In this document: piece after piece, positions 41,373 to 53,379 of the stretch
Layout: every line of letters starts with the position of its first letter
How positions within the stretch are numbered: position 1 is the first letter of the stretch
Source: Ceratobasidium sp. AG-K
Taxonomy: Eukaryota; Basidiomycota; Agaricomycetes; Cantharellales; Ceratobasidiaceae
DNA length: 64,000 bases
Assembly: GCA_037039685.1 (NCBI GenBank)
Contig: JAWNGF010000012.1
Coordinates: 1,674,001-1,738,000 of the forward strand
Direction: 5' to 3'
Program-made: the position numbers and the translations under genes
Notes under the pieces: generated by a model
Told to the model about the DNA's origin: nothing
Seen by the model: the letters and a program-made list of their open reading frames with translations, nothing else
Database searches by the model: none

Positions 41373-41875
41373 CTCTTTGTTGGTCAGATCTGTAAGTGGT
41401 GTATCAAGCAGTGGTACTCAGGAACAAAATGGCAATAGCAGTGGGAAAAGCATATGAATGCTTGAACAACTTTAACAGTGTGGGGAGTAGACAATCCCTT
41501 GGCTGCTTCCACCTTGTCTTTTGCCATGGGGATGCCTCCAGGGGTAATACTCAAGCCAATGCATTTGGATAATGTGAGAAAGATGTGGCATTTTGCAGGG
41601 TTGCAGACCTGGTCAGTGTCAGTGACCCTGAGTTGCTTAAGCACTTCTTTGACACGGGCCCCAGACTCAGAAGGCAAATTGGAGAAAACCATGGTGTCAG
41701 CAAGGTACAAAAAATCACAGCAATGTCCAACAGGTCCTGGAAGATGTGGTTTGTGAAGGGTTGGAAAGCAGCAGGAGTGTTTTTGCTCTAAAGGGCCTCA
41801 CAGTCCACTCAAGGTGCCCATGTTTTCTCCACAAAGCAGTTTTCCAATTATCTCACTGTGTAATTTCCACAATCT
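41373..41875 (-). pseudogene. Gypsy reverse transcriptase remnant (minus strand)
   Basis: Minus-strand reading: DNWKTALWRKHGHLEWTV, NTPAAFQPFTNHIFQDLLDI, then YLADTMVFSNLP in place of YLDDIxIFS (one catalytic Asp replaced by Ala), VKEVLKQLR, CNPAKCHIF, ITPGGIPMAKDKV and VKVVQAFICFSHCYCHFVPE. A frame change precedes the active site. It belongs with 40340-40881. Confidence 0.8.
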
Positions 41876-41915
41876 TGTGGGCAGCTAGTTCAGTGTTGGT
41901 GAATTGAATGATGTG

Positions 41916-42216
41916 GCTCTTAGGCCTGAAAATTACACAGAGGCTGCAAAGGCATTGGATAACTGCCAAAGGGCAAAGGAGCATGGGTAAATGACAAGGT
42001 AAAATGTCTTCTGGGTTCCAAGACATTTTCCCCTGGATCCATTATAGTGGGCGGACAAAAGAAGCACCATCTACCTGTGGAAAGCACAACAAGCCAAATG
42101 GGAGCAGGATGAGAACAAATTACAAAGCACAGGATAAGCGCCACACAGGGAGCGAGCATCACACAGACAACACAGTGGGAATGCACAGCACATTGTCAGG
42201 GGCAAGGCTTGTGACA
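41916..42216 (-). repeat. Truncated family-B-like LTR, minus orientation
   Basis: Retains GTGGCTCTTAGGCC to GGCTTGTGACA (about 300 bp) and lacks the outer part of the LTR 3' end. Confidence 0.7.
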
Positions 42217-42360
42217 AGGAGCCAAATGACACCATGGCTAGCTGGTCATCTTCCACAGCATTTGTCTTCCCCTTACCTTTTCCAACGTGACTGGGAGAGG
42301 GTCCAGGGCACATATGGGTGCTTCTAAAGCACATAGTGAAGGAAGAGGAGAATGCAGGGG
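42217..42360 (-). pseudogene. Family-B gag fragment (minus strand)
   Basis: Minus-strand sequence matches the B1 gag linker (GKGKGK-NAVEDD; compare GQGKGKNKALEDDNQ in B1 at about 18290). It is about 140 bp, between two minus-strand LTRs. Confidence 0.6.
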
Positions 42361-42852
42361 TGTCACAACCTGCTCAAACAAGGGTTGTTTGAGACTAATG
42401 AGCAGCTCTCATGCCAGAAATCACTGAGAGGCTCCAAAAGACGTTGGATGACCTCTTCAGGGCAAAGCAGAGTGGGTAAACGGCAAGGTGAATTGTTCAT
42501 GGGGTTCCCAAAGAATTTGCATTGCATCTTTTACAGCAATCAAAGCAACAATCATTATCAACAAGGGGAAAGCATAACTAACATGCACTAAAAGGAGCAA
42601 GATGAGAACATCAGAAGCAGAGGTGTGTGTAGCATGTGGAGACCTGAGCACAGCAGCATGGGAACATCAGAGAAAGGATGCCACATGCTGGTTGGTCACG
42701 TGTGCAAACGACTACGCAAGGGAAGTCACAGCAAAGGAGCAACAATCTAAACAAAGCACATAGCAGAGGATAAGCGCAACAAAGTGGGAGAACAGGACAC
42801 AAAGCACTGAAGCACAACACATAGACCATTGTGAGGAGCATGGCTCATGACA
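42361..42852 (-). repeat. Family-B-like LTR, minus orientation
   Basis: 492 bp, TGTCACAACC...CTCATGACA on plus. The flanks agggg and aggag could be a target duplication with one change. Confidence 0.8.
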
Positions 42853-43259
42853 AGGAGGTTGCTTGAACCTCAACAAGATATTCTCAACCTTGATACAGTA
42901 GATCCCACAAGTTGGGTTCCTCACATTGGAAGGTTTCAGCTAGCATGTTCTGAGATTTGAATTGGTCAGAGTTATTGTGCCTTGCAGTCGCTCCTTGTTC
43001 AATATGTGGGCATTAATTTGATGGTTCCTGTTTGACAGCACAAAGTCCGGTTGCTGCCAAATAGAGTCAGGTGACTGGGTGTTGGCATTAAGCTTCCATA
43101 TCCAATGGATAGTGTTTCTACTCTTTGTTCAGCTACTCCTTTGAAGAATCAAGAACCACAAAGGATTGCTAAGCTGGAGCTGCCTTCCCTGCAGTATGTT
43201 TGATTGTCCTGATTGCAGGATGGATTGGGGAACTATGGTATTGGGCTTGACAGAGCTCC
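42853..43259. other. Unassigned interval
   Basis: A CpG-poor stretch with no recognisable gene or LTR. Confidence 0.4.
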
Positions 43260-43577
43260 ACAGGTAGATATCTACATGGGGGAAGGAACACAAGCCAAAC
43301 AGGGCCTGTTGAGAACATTAAAAGAAGACTTGAGTGCTGCACATGGTGATCAAGGTGCAGCTGCCTGGAATGATCACAGGGCAGAAGTTAAATGCCAACC
43401 AACCAAATGTACCCTTTAACACACAAGGAAACCAGTTACCATGGAGCAGCCATCACAATACACACCAGGGCGCAGTAAGAGTGCAAAGCATGTCAATGGG
43501 CAATAGACGCAACCCAAGTTCCCGGTTCAACAGGGAAACAAGCCACAGGGTTGATTGTCAGGAGCTAGGCTTCTGCA
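43260..43577 (-). repeat. Strongly decayed LTR remnant, minus orientation
   Basis: Keeps the landmark order of minus-strand family-B LTRs: GATATCTACATGGGGGAAGG (GATAGATAGCTACATGGGG-type in others), then GCACATGG, and at the end GATTGTCAGGAGCTAGGCTT. The outer part is missing. Confidence 0.5.
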
Positions 43578-43930
43578 ATTGAAATCTGACCGTCTTGTTG
43601 ACCTTGATGACCACTATTGTGTTGCTTATAATCACTGCACTTAATGAAATGGAGATACCTAAGTTCAAATTCCTCCAGTATGGTTGTAGCATCAATCCAA
43701 AAAGTTGGGCAAGTGAGCATAATAAATTTCAACCAGGTATGACCAAGCACCAGGGCTCATAACATGTGGGAAGTGTTGAAAGGATTTCTGTATGCACGTA
43801 GTGCAGGTGTAAACAGGGGTGAATATGAGCAGTTACGCTACTACAAGCATGAAGCTACAGAGAAACATAGACAGCAAGTTCCACAAGCCATCAGGACAAG
43901 TCATTCAGTCAGTTCTGCTGTGTGGTGATG

Positions 43931-44421
43931 TGTCACAAGCCATGCTGCTGGCAATGGTCCAGTGTTAGGTGTCTCTGTGCTGTGTGTCTCTCCCTCTCCA
44001 TCTCCCTCTTGTGCTCAGCCTGTGCCACATGGTTTGGTTTGATTCTTACTCCTTTGTCATGACTTCCATTGCTGAGCTTTGATACAGATGGTTGATCAGC
44101 ATGTAGACCTGGTCTCCCCTTTCTCCATGTTGCTGCACTCAGATCTCCATGTGTTACACCTCCTTCTTCTTCTGATGTTCTTGTCCTGCTCCATTTGGGC
44201 TTGCTGTGCTTTCCCCATGTAGATAGTGCTTCTTTTGTTTACTTGCTATAAAGATGCAAGGGAAATCATCTTGGAACCCCAAGAACAATTTACCTTGTTG
44301 TTGGCCCACTCTACATTGCCCTGAGGAGGTTATCCAACATCTTTTGGAGCCTCCCAGTGATTTTAAGGCCTAAGAGCCATTCATTACTCTCAAACAACCC
44401 TTCTCTGAGCAGGTTGTGACA
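43931..44421 (+). repeat. Solo LTR, family-B-like, with perfect TSD tgatg
   Basis: 491 bp, TGTCACAAGCC...GGTTGTGACA. tgatg stands on both sides (43926-43930 and 44422-44426). Confidence 0.9.
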
Positions 44422-44572
44422 TGATGGAGCAAAAATATGAGTCAGTATACATGTCATCCATGGTACAACTATGATTCCATCATTACAGCTATCATGCTAT
44501 TGCATCATATCTCACTGTGAGTCACCATGGGTTGGAGTCAAAGAGCAGATTTGGCATCCTGGAGTATGTTTT

Positions 44573-45079
44573 TGTCACCAGCCATGCTCCTTGCAGTGGC
44601 TATGTCTTGCAGTTCAGTGCTCTGCATTCCCTCTTTGGTGTCTGTGTGATGCATTCACTCTGTGTTGCTCTTCCCCTCTCCCATATATTTTGGTTTGATT
44701 TTTGCCCTCTTGATGTGACCTCCCTCGCTTAGTTGTTTGCAAAACCTGGCTTATCAGCATGTACTTGCTGTCCTCCGATCTTTCCATCTTGCTGCGCTCA
44801 GATCTCCATGTTTCACACACACTTCTTCTTCTGGTGTTCTTAACTTGCTCCATTTTGGCTTGCAGTGCGTTCGCTATGTATATAGTGCCTCTTTGCCCTG
44901 CCTCCTATCAAAAATGGAAGGGAAATTGTCTCAGAACTCCAAGAATGATTTACCTTGTCATTTAAACACTCTACTTCGCCCAGAGGAGGTTATCCAACAT
45001 CTTTGGAGCCTATCAATGATTTTGAGACCTAAGAGTCGCTCATTGGCCTCACCAACACCTTGCTGACCTGATTGTGACA
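44573..45079 (+). repeat. Solo LTR, diverged family B, with perfect TSD gtttt
   Basis: 507 bp, TGTCACCAGCC...GATTGTGACA. gtttt stands on both sides (44568-44572 and 45080-45084). More diverged than its neighbours, with the TATA region reading TATCAAAAATGG. Confidence 0.87.
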
Positions 45080-45256
45080 GTTTTGCAGCTGAATCTCAAC
45101 AGAGAGACAAATCCACCCTCAATAGCATTACAGCTCAGCAACAAAGGATCAGAATTGCCATCAACCAGTTTGCTAGGTAGAATTTACTAGAGAGCTTTAG
45201 TTGACCATCTGTTGAGCTCAGAAGAACTAAGGTGATCTTGAGGTGGTCAGGAGCAA

Positions 45257-45779
45257 TGTCACCAGACATGCTCCTGGCCACAAACCATGCTCCCATGTTC
45301 TTGTTCTGTATTTGCTTTGATTATGCCTGTCGCGCTTTTCTTGTTTTGAGCTCTTCCCTTGCCACATCCTTTGTTTTAGTTGTTGCTCCTCTGTTTTGCC
45401 TTTGTTCGCTTAGCTCTTTGTACAGGTACTTTGCTTGGGTTGTGTTATCCGTTCTCTCATCCTCCTAGAGTGCTGCGCTGTGATCTCCATGGGCTACATT
45501 CATTTCTTCTGCTCGTTTTTTCAACCTGCTCGTTTTTTCAACCTGCTCCTTTTGGGCTGTTCTCTTTTCCCCCCATAGATAGCTGCCCTCTGCCTGTTCC
45601 TGCTCTAAAGAATCTTAGGGAAATTGTCTTGGCACCCCAAGGATGATCCACCTCATTGTTCACACACTCCAGTACGCCCTGATTAAGTTATCCAATGTAT
45701 TTTGGAGGCTTTCAGTGAGATCTAAGGCCTAGTAGCCACTCATTAGCCTCTACATCACTATTCCCACTGGGTTGTGACA
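45257..45779 (+). repeat. Solo LTR, diverged family B, TSD agcaa/agaaa
   Basis: 523 bp, TGTCACCAGAC...GGTTGTGACA. The flanks differ at one base. An internal tandem CTGCTCGTTTTTTCAAC appears twice (about 45517-45550). Confidence 0.82.
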
Positions 45780-47277
45780 AGAAAACCTCAAGACTGGTTG
45801 GCAAGGATACAGGCCTTGCATTCCAGCAACAGCTGCTTTTGCTCCTGGGGCCAGCCTGCAACTATGCTTCTGAGAGCTTGGACTATCTGCTTTAGGGGTA
45901 GAACCACCTGGGATCACTTGTGATTTGTCTGTGTACACCATTGATGGCTCACTGGTCTCTGCAGTGCCAGCTCAAGCCTTTTCACTACCTGGCAGATGCA
46001 CATTGTGTGAGCTAGACACCACACACATCAGTTTCTACTTGGAACTTTGAGTTGCAAGGTACCATTGCACTGCTTGCCATACAAATTATTCTGCCTCTCT
46101 GCATGCTTGGTCCCAAGGTTTCTGGTAGGTGCCAACACTGGAATCTCAGGTGGGATCTGCCGTGTGCATCTGTGCAAGATTTCTCCTGTTTCCATACCCC
46201 CACAAGCCTGGCGCTAGTCTGATGTTTTACTCCTAGGCAAGGTTACATCCTCTAGACAATTTAAGGTTAAGTCAAAGGGTGTGCGTCCCTCCTGCCAAGA
46301 GGCCATGGTTGCACAATTTTTGCTGCCTCTGGTTTAACAGGGTTTAATAGACAAACCTGTGATCCATGTACCACCAGACAGATTCCTTAAATTGCACATT
46401 ATTCATTCCACCAGACAAGACCAACTCAAATCATAGGTTTGTTGCACCTTATACTCTTGTGATATGCACTGACAGTATCTGTGACAATATAATACATGTT
46501 TGTTGCCATGCACTCTTGTTCCAAGAACATACCTTCAAAGGCCAAGGCCAAGTCACTGCACCCCAACCAGGCCCTTGAAAATGGAAAAAGCCAGCCAAGC
46601 CTGGCCCATCAAAACAAAACACAAAACAACAGACTGGATGTTTGCTCCTAGCAGTAAGTATGGTCTGCTTGCTTGGTGCCAGGGTATTCAACATTCTGAG
46701 AAAAAAACTACTCTGAAGATGAAGAGGTCATTCTCAATATGTCTCCCCCCACAAAAAGTGCAAGGGCAAAGGCAGGGACAAAATAGGACATGCACCCTGT
46801 GTAATCCTTTGAGACATCCAAAGAACACATGCAGTACCTTGACTCAAATACCTCTGCACATACCACCAAAACCAAGGATGACATGCAGTAGCTCTGGGCA
46901 TGCAAGCTAGTATGCTATCTATCTGCTACCCCCACTGCCCATGTTCACTGCTGTATCAATGCACCAGTACTTCTTATGTTGAGTGCATTTCCTTTTCTGT
47001 TCTTCCAGTAGATTGATCAAGTGACATCAAATGTTTACAACTGTGTGCAGCACATGTATCTGTGTTGGAGCACAACATGTAAACATCAACCTTCCCCCAC
47101 CCAAGCACAACAAATAAGCCAGCAGTGGTTGCTCATCCACAGTCAACTGCTTGAGTTTATGACCAAGTACCATCTAGTGACCAACCATCTATGCCTGTGT
47201 CACAACCTCCACCACCATGCCACAAGGTGCAAACCTTGAACCTCTGCTGCCCAGCAAAGAGGATGGTGCCAATACAG
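45780..47277. other. Unassigned interval, about 1.5 kb
   Basis: CpG-poor, with stops in all frames and no motif I can name. The open frames (for example 46500-46910) have no family features. It is probably old transposon DNA. Confidence 0.4.
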
Positions 47278-47792
47278 TGTCACAATCCAGTCAGTAAAGG
47301 GCTGCTTGAGACTAATAAGCAGCTCTTACACCTAATGATCACTGGGAGGCTCCAAAGATGTTGGATAACCCCCTCAGGGCAAAGTAGAGTAGGTGAACAA
47401 CAAGGTGCATTGATCTTAGGGTCGCAAGACAATTTCCCTTGCATCTTTTATAGCAACCACAACAACAAAGCACTATCTACATGGGGAAAGCACAGCAATC
47501 CCAACAGGAGCTATATAACTATATAAGAACATCAGATGAAGAAGTGGATGTAGCACATGGAGATCTGAGTGTGGCAATATAAGAAGGTCAGGGGACGGAG
47601 ATTACATGCCACCCAGCCACCTGTTGGCAGAACTAGCAAGGGAAGTCACACCAAAGGAGCAACAATCAAAACAAACTACGCAACAAAGGACATGCGCAAC
47701 ACAGGGAGAGACCAACACACAGACAACAAACAGAGAATGCACAGCAGTGGGACACAAGGCATTGTCCACTGATGGTAGCATTGCTTGTGAGA
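47278..47792 (-). repeat. Solo LTR, family-B-like, minus orientation, with perfect TSD tacag
   Basis: 515 bp, TGTCACAATCC...CTTGTGAGA on plus (the last bases mutated from TGTGACA). tacag stands on both sides (47273-47277 and 47793-47797). Confidence 0.86.
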
Positions 47793-48821
47793 TACAGGGA
47801 TAGTATTTTCACCCTGTACTCTTGCCATGATGAAACAAGTGCAGAACATCATGGCTGCAGCCACCCAGGAGCAAGGGTGTGATCTCAATGAGCTCCTGGC
47901 TGAATGCCAAAAGGAGGCTGAAAAAGAACTTGATGACACAATCCATTGAGTAACAAGCATCACAAGCTCATGAACAGATCCTGGCAAATGACACAGGATG
48001 CATTGGACTAGTTGATGGCAAGCTCAAAACAATTCTGCAATTCTTCTGCAGTGGAAGAGTTGGTCCCTTTGTATATATATCCAAAACATTATCTGACTGT
48101 AACATCTGACTTGTCAATGAAGGAAATGATAGCATGGGAGCCAACAGACTGGCAGGTGGTTAAGCACAACTTGGTGGAAATTGGCTTGGGACAGCTCCAA
48201 CCACTGAGGACTGCATTCCAAGGAGAGTGTCAAGAAAAGAGGTGACAAATGGCTAGCAGCAACCTCCTTGTTGCACTGAGACTCAAGAGATGCCAGCTTT
48301 TTCTTGTCTATGGTAGGGTTGTGGCAAGTTCAGGCTTGGAAGGAATGACACTTGAGGTGTCAGCATGGGGTCAAAACCCTAGGTGGAGCCCTTCCAAGAA
48401 GGAATCAACTAGCAGTCAACTTGGATGAGTTTTGAGGAGGAGTTCAAAACCATTGACATTGAATGGAGTCAGAAATGCAAGTCTATGCAGGGTATCTGGA
48501 ATAGTTTCAAGAGCTATCACATTTTCAAGTTTGTGGGAGGGGATATGGGGCAGAGAGGGGGAGGTTTCAGTTGCATTGGCCAACAGGGAACAAGACTCCT
48601 TGCCATTGTGCCAGAGGTAACCTTGTTGGAAAGTTTAGTTGCCTAGTGGCTGATTTGTTGCTCTACTGGTGCCCCCAGATTGGGATCCCACAAGCTCCAG
48701 GCTGGGACACCTTTGTGCAGGCATTTCCTGGGTGTTTCCCCCCTGCCAGTCCAGCACTTTGGGATATGGACACAGGTTGCTCCTCCGCAATTGTTGCAGC
48801 AACAATGCAATTATTCTGCTG
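47793..48821. other. Unassigned interval, about 1 kb
   Basis: Short open stretches such as MKQVQNIMAAATQEQGCDLN (47830) look gag-like, but no domain is recognisable. Confidence 0.35.
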
Positions 48822-50585
48822 AGGACTGAAACCAGAGCTCCGCCAGAAGCTGATCAAGTTCACCATCACTCAAAACATCACAACCCTAGATCAGCTCATT
48901 TCTCCCGCTTGTTTAATTGACAACACCCTCATTGCAGCTTGCCGCACCTCAGGGACCATCCCAGCCACTTCCAGACCGACTCAAGGCAAGGCTGCAGGCT
49001 TTGTGACCTGGGAAATCAAGGACAAGCATCGCACTGCTGGGCAAGGCATAAAATGTGGCGGAGATAATAAGTTTGAAGACTGCAAGACCAGATGGCGCAT
49101 GGAACCCACCAAGCAGGAGTTTGGAAATGCTGGAACCATGGAGAAAGTTGTGGAAGCCTCTCAGCAGTCGGGAAAAGTCTAGGGCACTGTTGTACTGTGT
49201 TTACATGTGCCAGTAATCCTCCTTTGTCTTCAGAACCTCTGTATTGTGCTGCTCTTCACAAAAATACAGGCCCCATTCTACTTATTGACATTGAGGGAAT
49301 CACAGACTCCTATTCCACTTTGCTTGACTCTGGATTATCTGCCAACTTCATCAACCCTCAATTTGCTTTTTGCCACTCCCTGACTCTCACCAAGCTGCCA
49401 GCAGCATGCCAAATTGTTGGAATCAAGGGCAAAGAAGTCAGGGATTCCATCAGATTTGAATGCCAATTCAAATTCCCTGCACTGTCACATGTTTTCACTC
49501 AAACCTTCTTCTGCTTGCCACTTGGAGACAGAGACATGATTCTAGGCATGCCCTGGTTACAAGAAGCTAACCCCAACATCAATTGGTCTACTCTTGAGGT
49601 TCTTCCACATAAATCTGTGGAGTCTAGGCTGGCAGAAGTGTCCCCCCTTCACAAATTTGTTCCCCCAATGTTTCGTGACTTCCTGAGTATCTTTGGTGAT
49701 CAGTTCTTTGTCAAACAGCTGCCTCATTGCCCCTATGATTGTGAAATCAACCTGGAGCCTGGAAAAGACATTCCTAGGGGACCTATCTATTCTAAGACAC
49801 CCAAGGGGTCCACTGTTCTCAAGTAGTACATTGACACTGAACTGAACCAATGGCTTGAGGCATATTTGCGTGCTTTCATCAATCACAGGCAGACAGATAG
49901 GGTTGATTTGCTTCCTCTTGCTGAGTTCTGTCACAACAACTCCAAGAGTGAAGGCACTGGAGTATCTCCCTTTGAGCTTGTGTATGGCTGCTCTCCTGCC
50001 ATTTCACCAAGCCTGGAACCCACTAGAAAACCTGTTGCTGATGACAGGGCTGCAGAACTCAGAGGTGTGATTGAGGAGGTCCAGGCAACACTAAAATGGT
50101 CTCAGGAATGCTATAAAGCAACAGATCACAGAGTTTCTCTCCCAGAATTTGAACTTGGAGATAAAGTTTGGTTGCTAGGCACACATATCAAGTCCCAATG
50201 GCCCAACTAGAAGCTGGATCACAAGCAATATGGTCCTTTCCCTGTTCTGGAACAGGTAGACTCCCATGCTTACTGCTTAGAGCTGCCTGAGACAATGAAG
50301 ATCCATGATGTTTTCCATGTTGCTGTGCTGTCTGAGGTGAAGGAGGACACTAATTTCAAGCAAACCTTCCAACAACCACCCCCTGCAATCACAGAAGATG
50401 GAGAGGAAGTCTATGAGGTTGACAAACTGATTGATTGGAAGCTGGAAGATGGAATCTGAGAGCACAGGGTTCATTGGCAATGCTATGGGCTGCTTGACAA
50501 CACTTTTGAGCCTGCTTCTGATCTTGTGCACTGGGAGGACAAATTGTGGGACCTCTACACTAATTTTCCTTATTTGACCTGGTGC
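48822..50585 (+). pseudogene. Family-B gag-pol with an internal deletion (copy B4)
   Basis: The gag end (LRQKLIKFTITQNITTLDQL, decayed knuckle GIKCGGDNKFEDC), a conserved frameshift signal (G GGA AAA then GTCTAG GGCACTGT; 49170-49211), and a pol frame that is cleanly open from the protease (LDSGLSANFINPQFAFCHSL) into the RT start at 49826. At about 49840 it jumps directly to the integrase tail (LNQWLEAYLRAFINHRQTD). The join is at a shared ACTGA; the matching segment in B1 is 19973-21952, about 2 kb, so RT core, RNase H and most of the integrase are lost. The chromodomain follows to about 50580, with stops at 50208 and 50458. Confidence 0.82.
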
Positions 50586-50679
50586 CACGCGTCATACCTC
50601 AGGTTAAAAGGGCAGCCAGCAAACACAAGTCCATCACCACCAACACCTGCCTTCTTGCAGCCATTGCCTTACTCAAGCA

Positions 50680-50877
50680 CATCTTTAAACCTGGGTTTTC
50701 CTACCTGGAAGGGGGATGTGGAAGGAGCGCTTCCAAGTCCTCCCAAACCCTCCCTGATTCATGTGACTTCTCCCAAGGAGCTCAGGAGATGTACGTAAAC
50801 TTGGGAGGAGTTGGGAGGACTCAGGAGCACTCTATCCACTTCCCTCTTCCCAGTAGAACAATCCAGTTTTAAAGATG
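50680..50877 (+). mobile_element. MITE-like element inside copy B4
   Basis: 198 bp bounded by inverted repeats of about 32 bp. The left end is CATCTTTAAACCTGGGTTTT, the right end (reverse complement) CATCTTTAAAACTGGATTGT, and both continue through TCTAC/CCTAC and TGGAAG-like blocks. It has no coding capacity and interrupts sequence that is continuous in other family-B copies. Confidence 0.6.
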
Positions 50878-50917
50878 CACTCCATTCTCTCTCAAAACTC
50901 CTATACTACAGTCCATC

Positions 50918-51135
50918 ATGTCCATTCATTGCCCCCACAACAACACCCCTTACAACAGCTGGGGCAGCTTGGATACCAGTACCCAGAGCCTGAAACACTT
51001 CCAGGGGAGCCTATTGCTAGTTGTGGATGGTTCCCAGAATCTCCAGTCTGCTTCTGAATGGGGTAGTGATTTTCAAGTAGGCTGGGGCCAAGACCAATGG
51101 TCCAATGACTCCACCAATGGTGCATTTTATGGGGG
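50918..51135 (+). pseudogene. Family-B ORF3 remnant with internal deletion (copy B4)
   Basis: Keeps MSIHCPHNNTPYNSWGSLDT, then jumps to the C-terminal part (QYPEPETLPGEPIASCGWFP and NDSTNGAF), losing the LDSG and IAHD segments. The stop is lost, TAG having become TAT. Confidence 0.7.
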
Positions 51136-51140
51136 GGCAA

Positions 51141-51626
51141 TGTCATGTGCCGTGCTCTTGACAATGGTCTAGTGTTGGGTGTCTCTGTGCTCTGTGCCTC
51201 TCCCTCTCCCTCTTGCAATGGTCCTCTGTCACATACTTGGTTTTGAGTGTTGCTCCTTTGCTGTTGCTTCCCTTGCTTAGCTGTTTGCACATGTGACTGA
51301 TTGGCATATTGCCTCCATTCTCTGATTGTCCCACATTGCTGTGCTGATTTCTCCATGTGCTACTTGCACTTCTTCTTCTGACGTTCTCTTCTTGCTCCTG
51401 TTGTGCCTGTTATGCTTTCCACATGTAGATAGCTCTTCTTGTTTGCTTGCCTTAAAAGATGCAAGGGAAATTGTCTTGGAACCCCAAGAACAATTTACCT
51501 TGTGGTTTACCCACTCTACTTCGCCCTGAGGAGGTTATCCAACGTCTTTTGGAGCCTCTCATTGATTCTCAGGCCTAAGAGCCTCTCATTAGTCCAAAAC
51601 AACCCTTCTCTGAGCAGGTTGTGACA
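51141..51626 (+). repeat. 3' LTR of copy B4
   Basis: 486 bp, TGTCATGTGCC...GGTTGTGACA. It is preceded by the polypurine tract GGGGGGGCAA (51131-51140). Confidence 0.85.
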
Positions 51627-53214
51627 CCTCCCAAGACAATTCAGGAGCATTAGTGAACAGCTGCTTGGCAGTGAAAGCAAAATCCCCTGAGCTCAAATGC
51701 CTGCCAGTAAACCATGAAGCCAACTGACAACTGATTGGACTGAGGCAAGTGTGCTGGAGATGCATGGCTTGGTTGGGACCACATAGACAACATGCAGGCT
51801 GTTAGGAACTTACTGACACATAGTAGGTTCCAGCTCAATGACCTGAAGGTGCTGAGTATCAGCCTTAGCAAAAAAAAGCTGCCAAATGTGTTCAGGCCTG
51901 AATTCAAGTTTGCAATGTCAGTGATTGAAACAAGCATTACAGTGCACATATATTAAGAGCAGATTTAGCTTCAGTCCCAACAATTTTGGTTCTTGTTGGT
52001 TGGTGCTTGGCCAGTTGTTGAAACATGGGTTGTTGCCAATCTGTTCTGAGAGCTTGGCTGTTTTGGTTGTGCAATTCATGTGGGATGTTTGTTTGAGGTT
52101 GACAAAGTAATTACAAGTGATGTGGGCCCAGTGCAAGGTGGGGGACTTGGGTTTGTTGGGATTACAGAGAATTGCTGACCAAACTATTTCAATTCCTCAA
52201 CCATGATTTTCTGCCTTGACAAGGTAGTTTGTGCATTGGGATGCATGCTCATGGGAAATTGGCACTATGAGCTCTACAGACACAATTAAACATGGACTTG
52301 TTGATTGCAGGAGTGTCACTTTGGAGCCCAGTAAGGAGTGCTCAATTCATTGTTTCTCAGGAGGGAGGGCCAGAGTTGCAGTGCTCAAGAAGAGGGCACT
52401 GCTGAGACCCTTCGGAGCGGAAATCTGGACTGGGGCTGTCAATTCTGCTGGAAGAGTGTTTGGGGCCAGCGTTGTTGGCACTGTTGCCCAGCTGAGTGGT
52501 ACCAGAGGCTCCTGCATTTGCTGCTTGATTTGGTTCCTGGTGGCAAGAATCCAAAACCCAAGTCCAGGATCTGCATGCCCTTGTCTGTTGATCAGCTTTG
52601 GCATTTACCTGTAAGGTGTTGGCAGAGCCATCATGGTCTCATGTGTGATAGATCCAGTGCCAGGTCTATCCAATACCTGGCCAAGGCAAGGTGACCCAGC
52701 CTTGGGAGAATAGATCAAGTGTCAGTGCTCATGGATAAGGTGGGACTAGTACAGGGGGAGTATCTAAGGAGGGGAGTGACAAAGTTGGATTGATGTATCC
52801 AATGCAAGAACAATGAAATCAATGCCAGGGGGCAAGTGGGCATTCAAGGAATGTGCCCTTAATTGTTCTGTGTGTGTCAGTGAGTTGGTGTTGATATACA
52901 ACAAACAGAGACAGACTGCCAGTCACTCAAGGCAGGGTCACAGGTGCCACAAAGCAGCATGCACAGACCATGCACTTAATGGCACTATAGCATGAGGATA
53001 GATGGCAATCTGTGCAAAGTGTTTGGATATCAGCAAGTGTCCTGGTTGGCTGGGCAAAGCATCTCACCTATGCAAGTATGGGGGGTGCACTAACACTGCA
53101 GCAATGAACAGCTGGTGAATTGAGAATGGTGCATGTGGCAGGAGGTAAGCATGCAGACACATATATGCCAAGAAGATCAGACATTGCTAAAGCTCTTTGA
53201 GAGGTCTCACATGC
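51627..53214. other. Unassigned interval, about 1.6 kb
   Basis: CpG-poor, with scattered short frames and no domain or LTR I can identify. Confidence 0.4.
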
Positions 53215-53379
53215 ATAGAACTTCTGAAATTATATCAAAAAATGAGTGAATCCCCTGAACCCCATCAAGCATCTGCATTCCCCTACTGCTCCTCATTTGC
53301 TTTGAAAGCACCCATAGCAACCCTGAACCCTCTCCATCATATTGGACAAGGGAATGGAAAGGACAAGGGCATCAAAGAT
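53215..53379 (+). pseudogene. Family-B gag fragment (copy B5, part 1)
   Basis: MSESPEPHQASAFPYCSSFA and HIGQGNGKDKG match the B1 gag linker (SESPVPLQASSFPSSC, HIGQGKGKNKA). The frame is interrupted at 53379 by an LTR and resumes at 54374. Confidence 0.75.

Noticed and set aside
45517..45550. Tandem CTGCTCGTTTTTTCAAC duplication as a functional repeat
   Set aside because: Only two copies inside one decayed LTR; most simply replication slippage.
47830..48245. Gag-like frame after the LTR at 47278
   Set aside because: The composition suggests gag, but no capsid or knuckle motif is present, and the preceding LTR is a solo LTR with its own target duplication, so it does not belong to this sequence.
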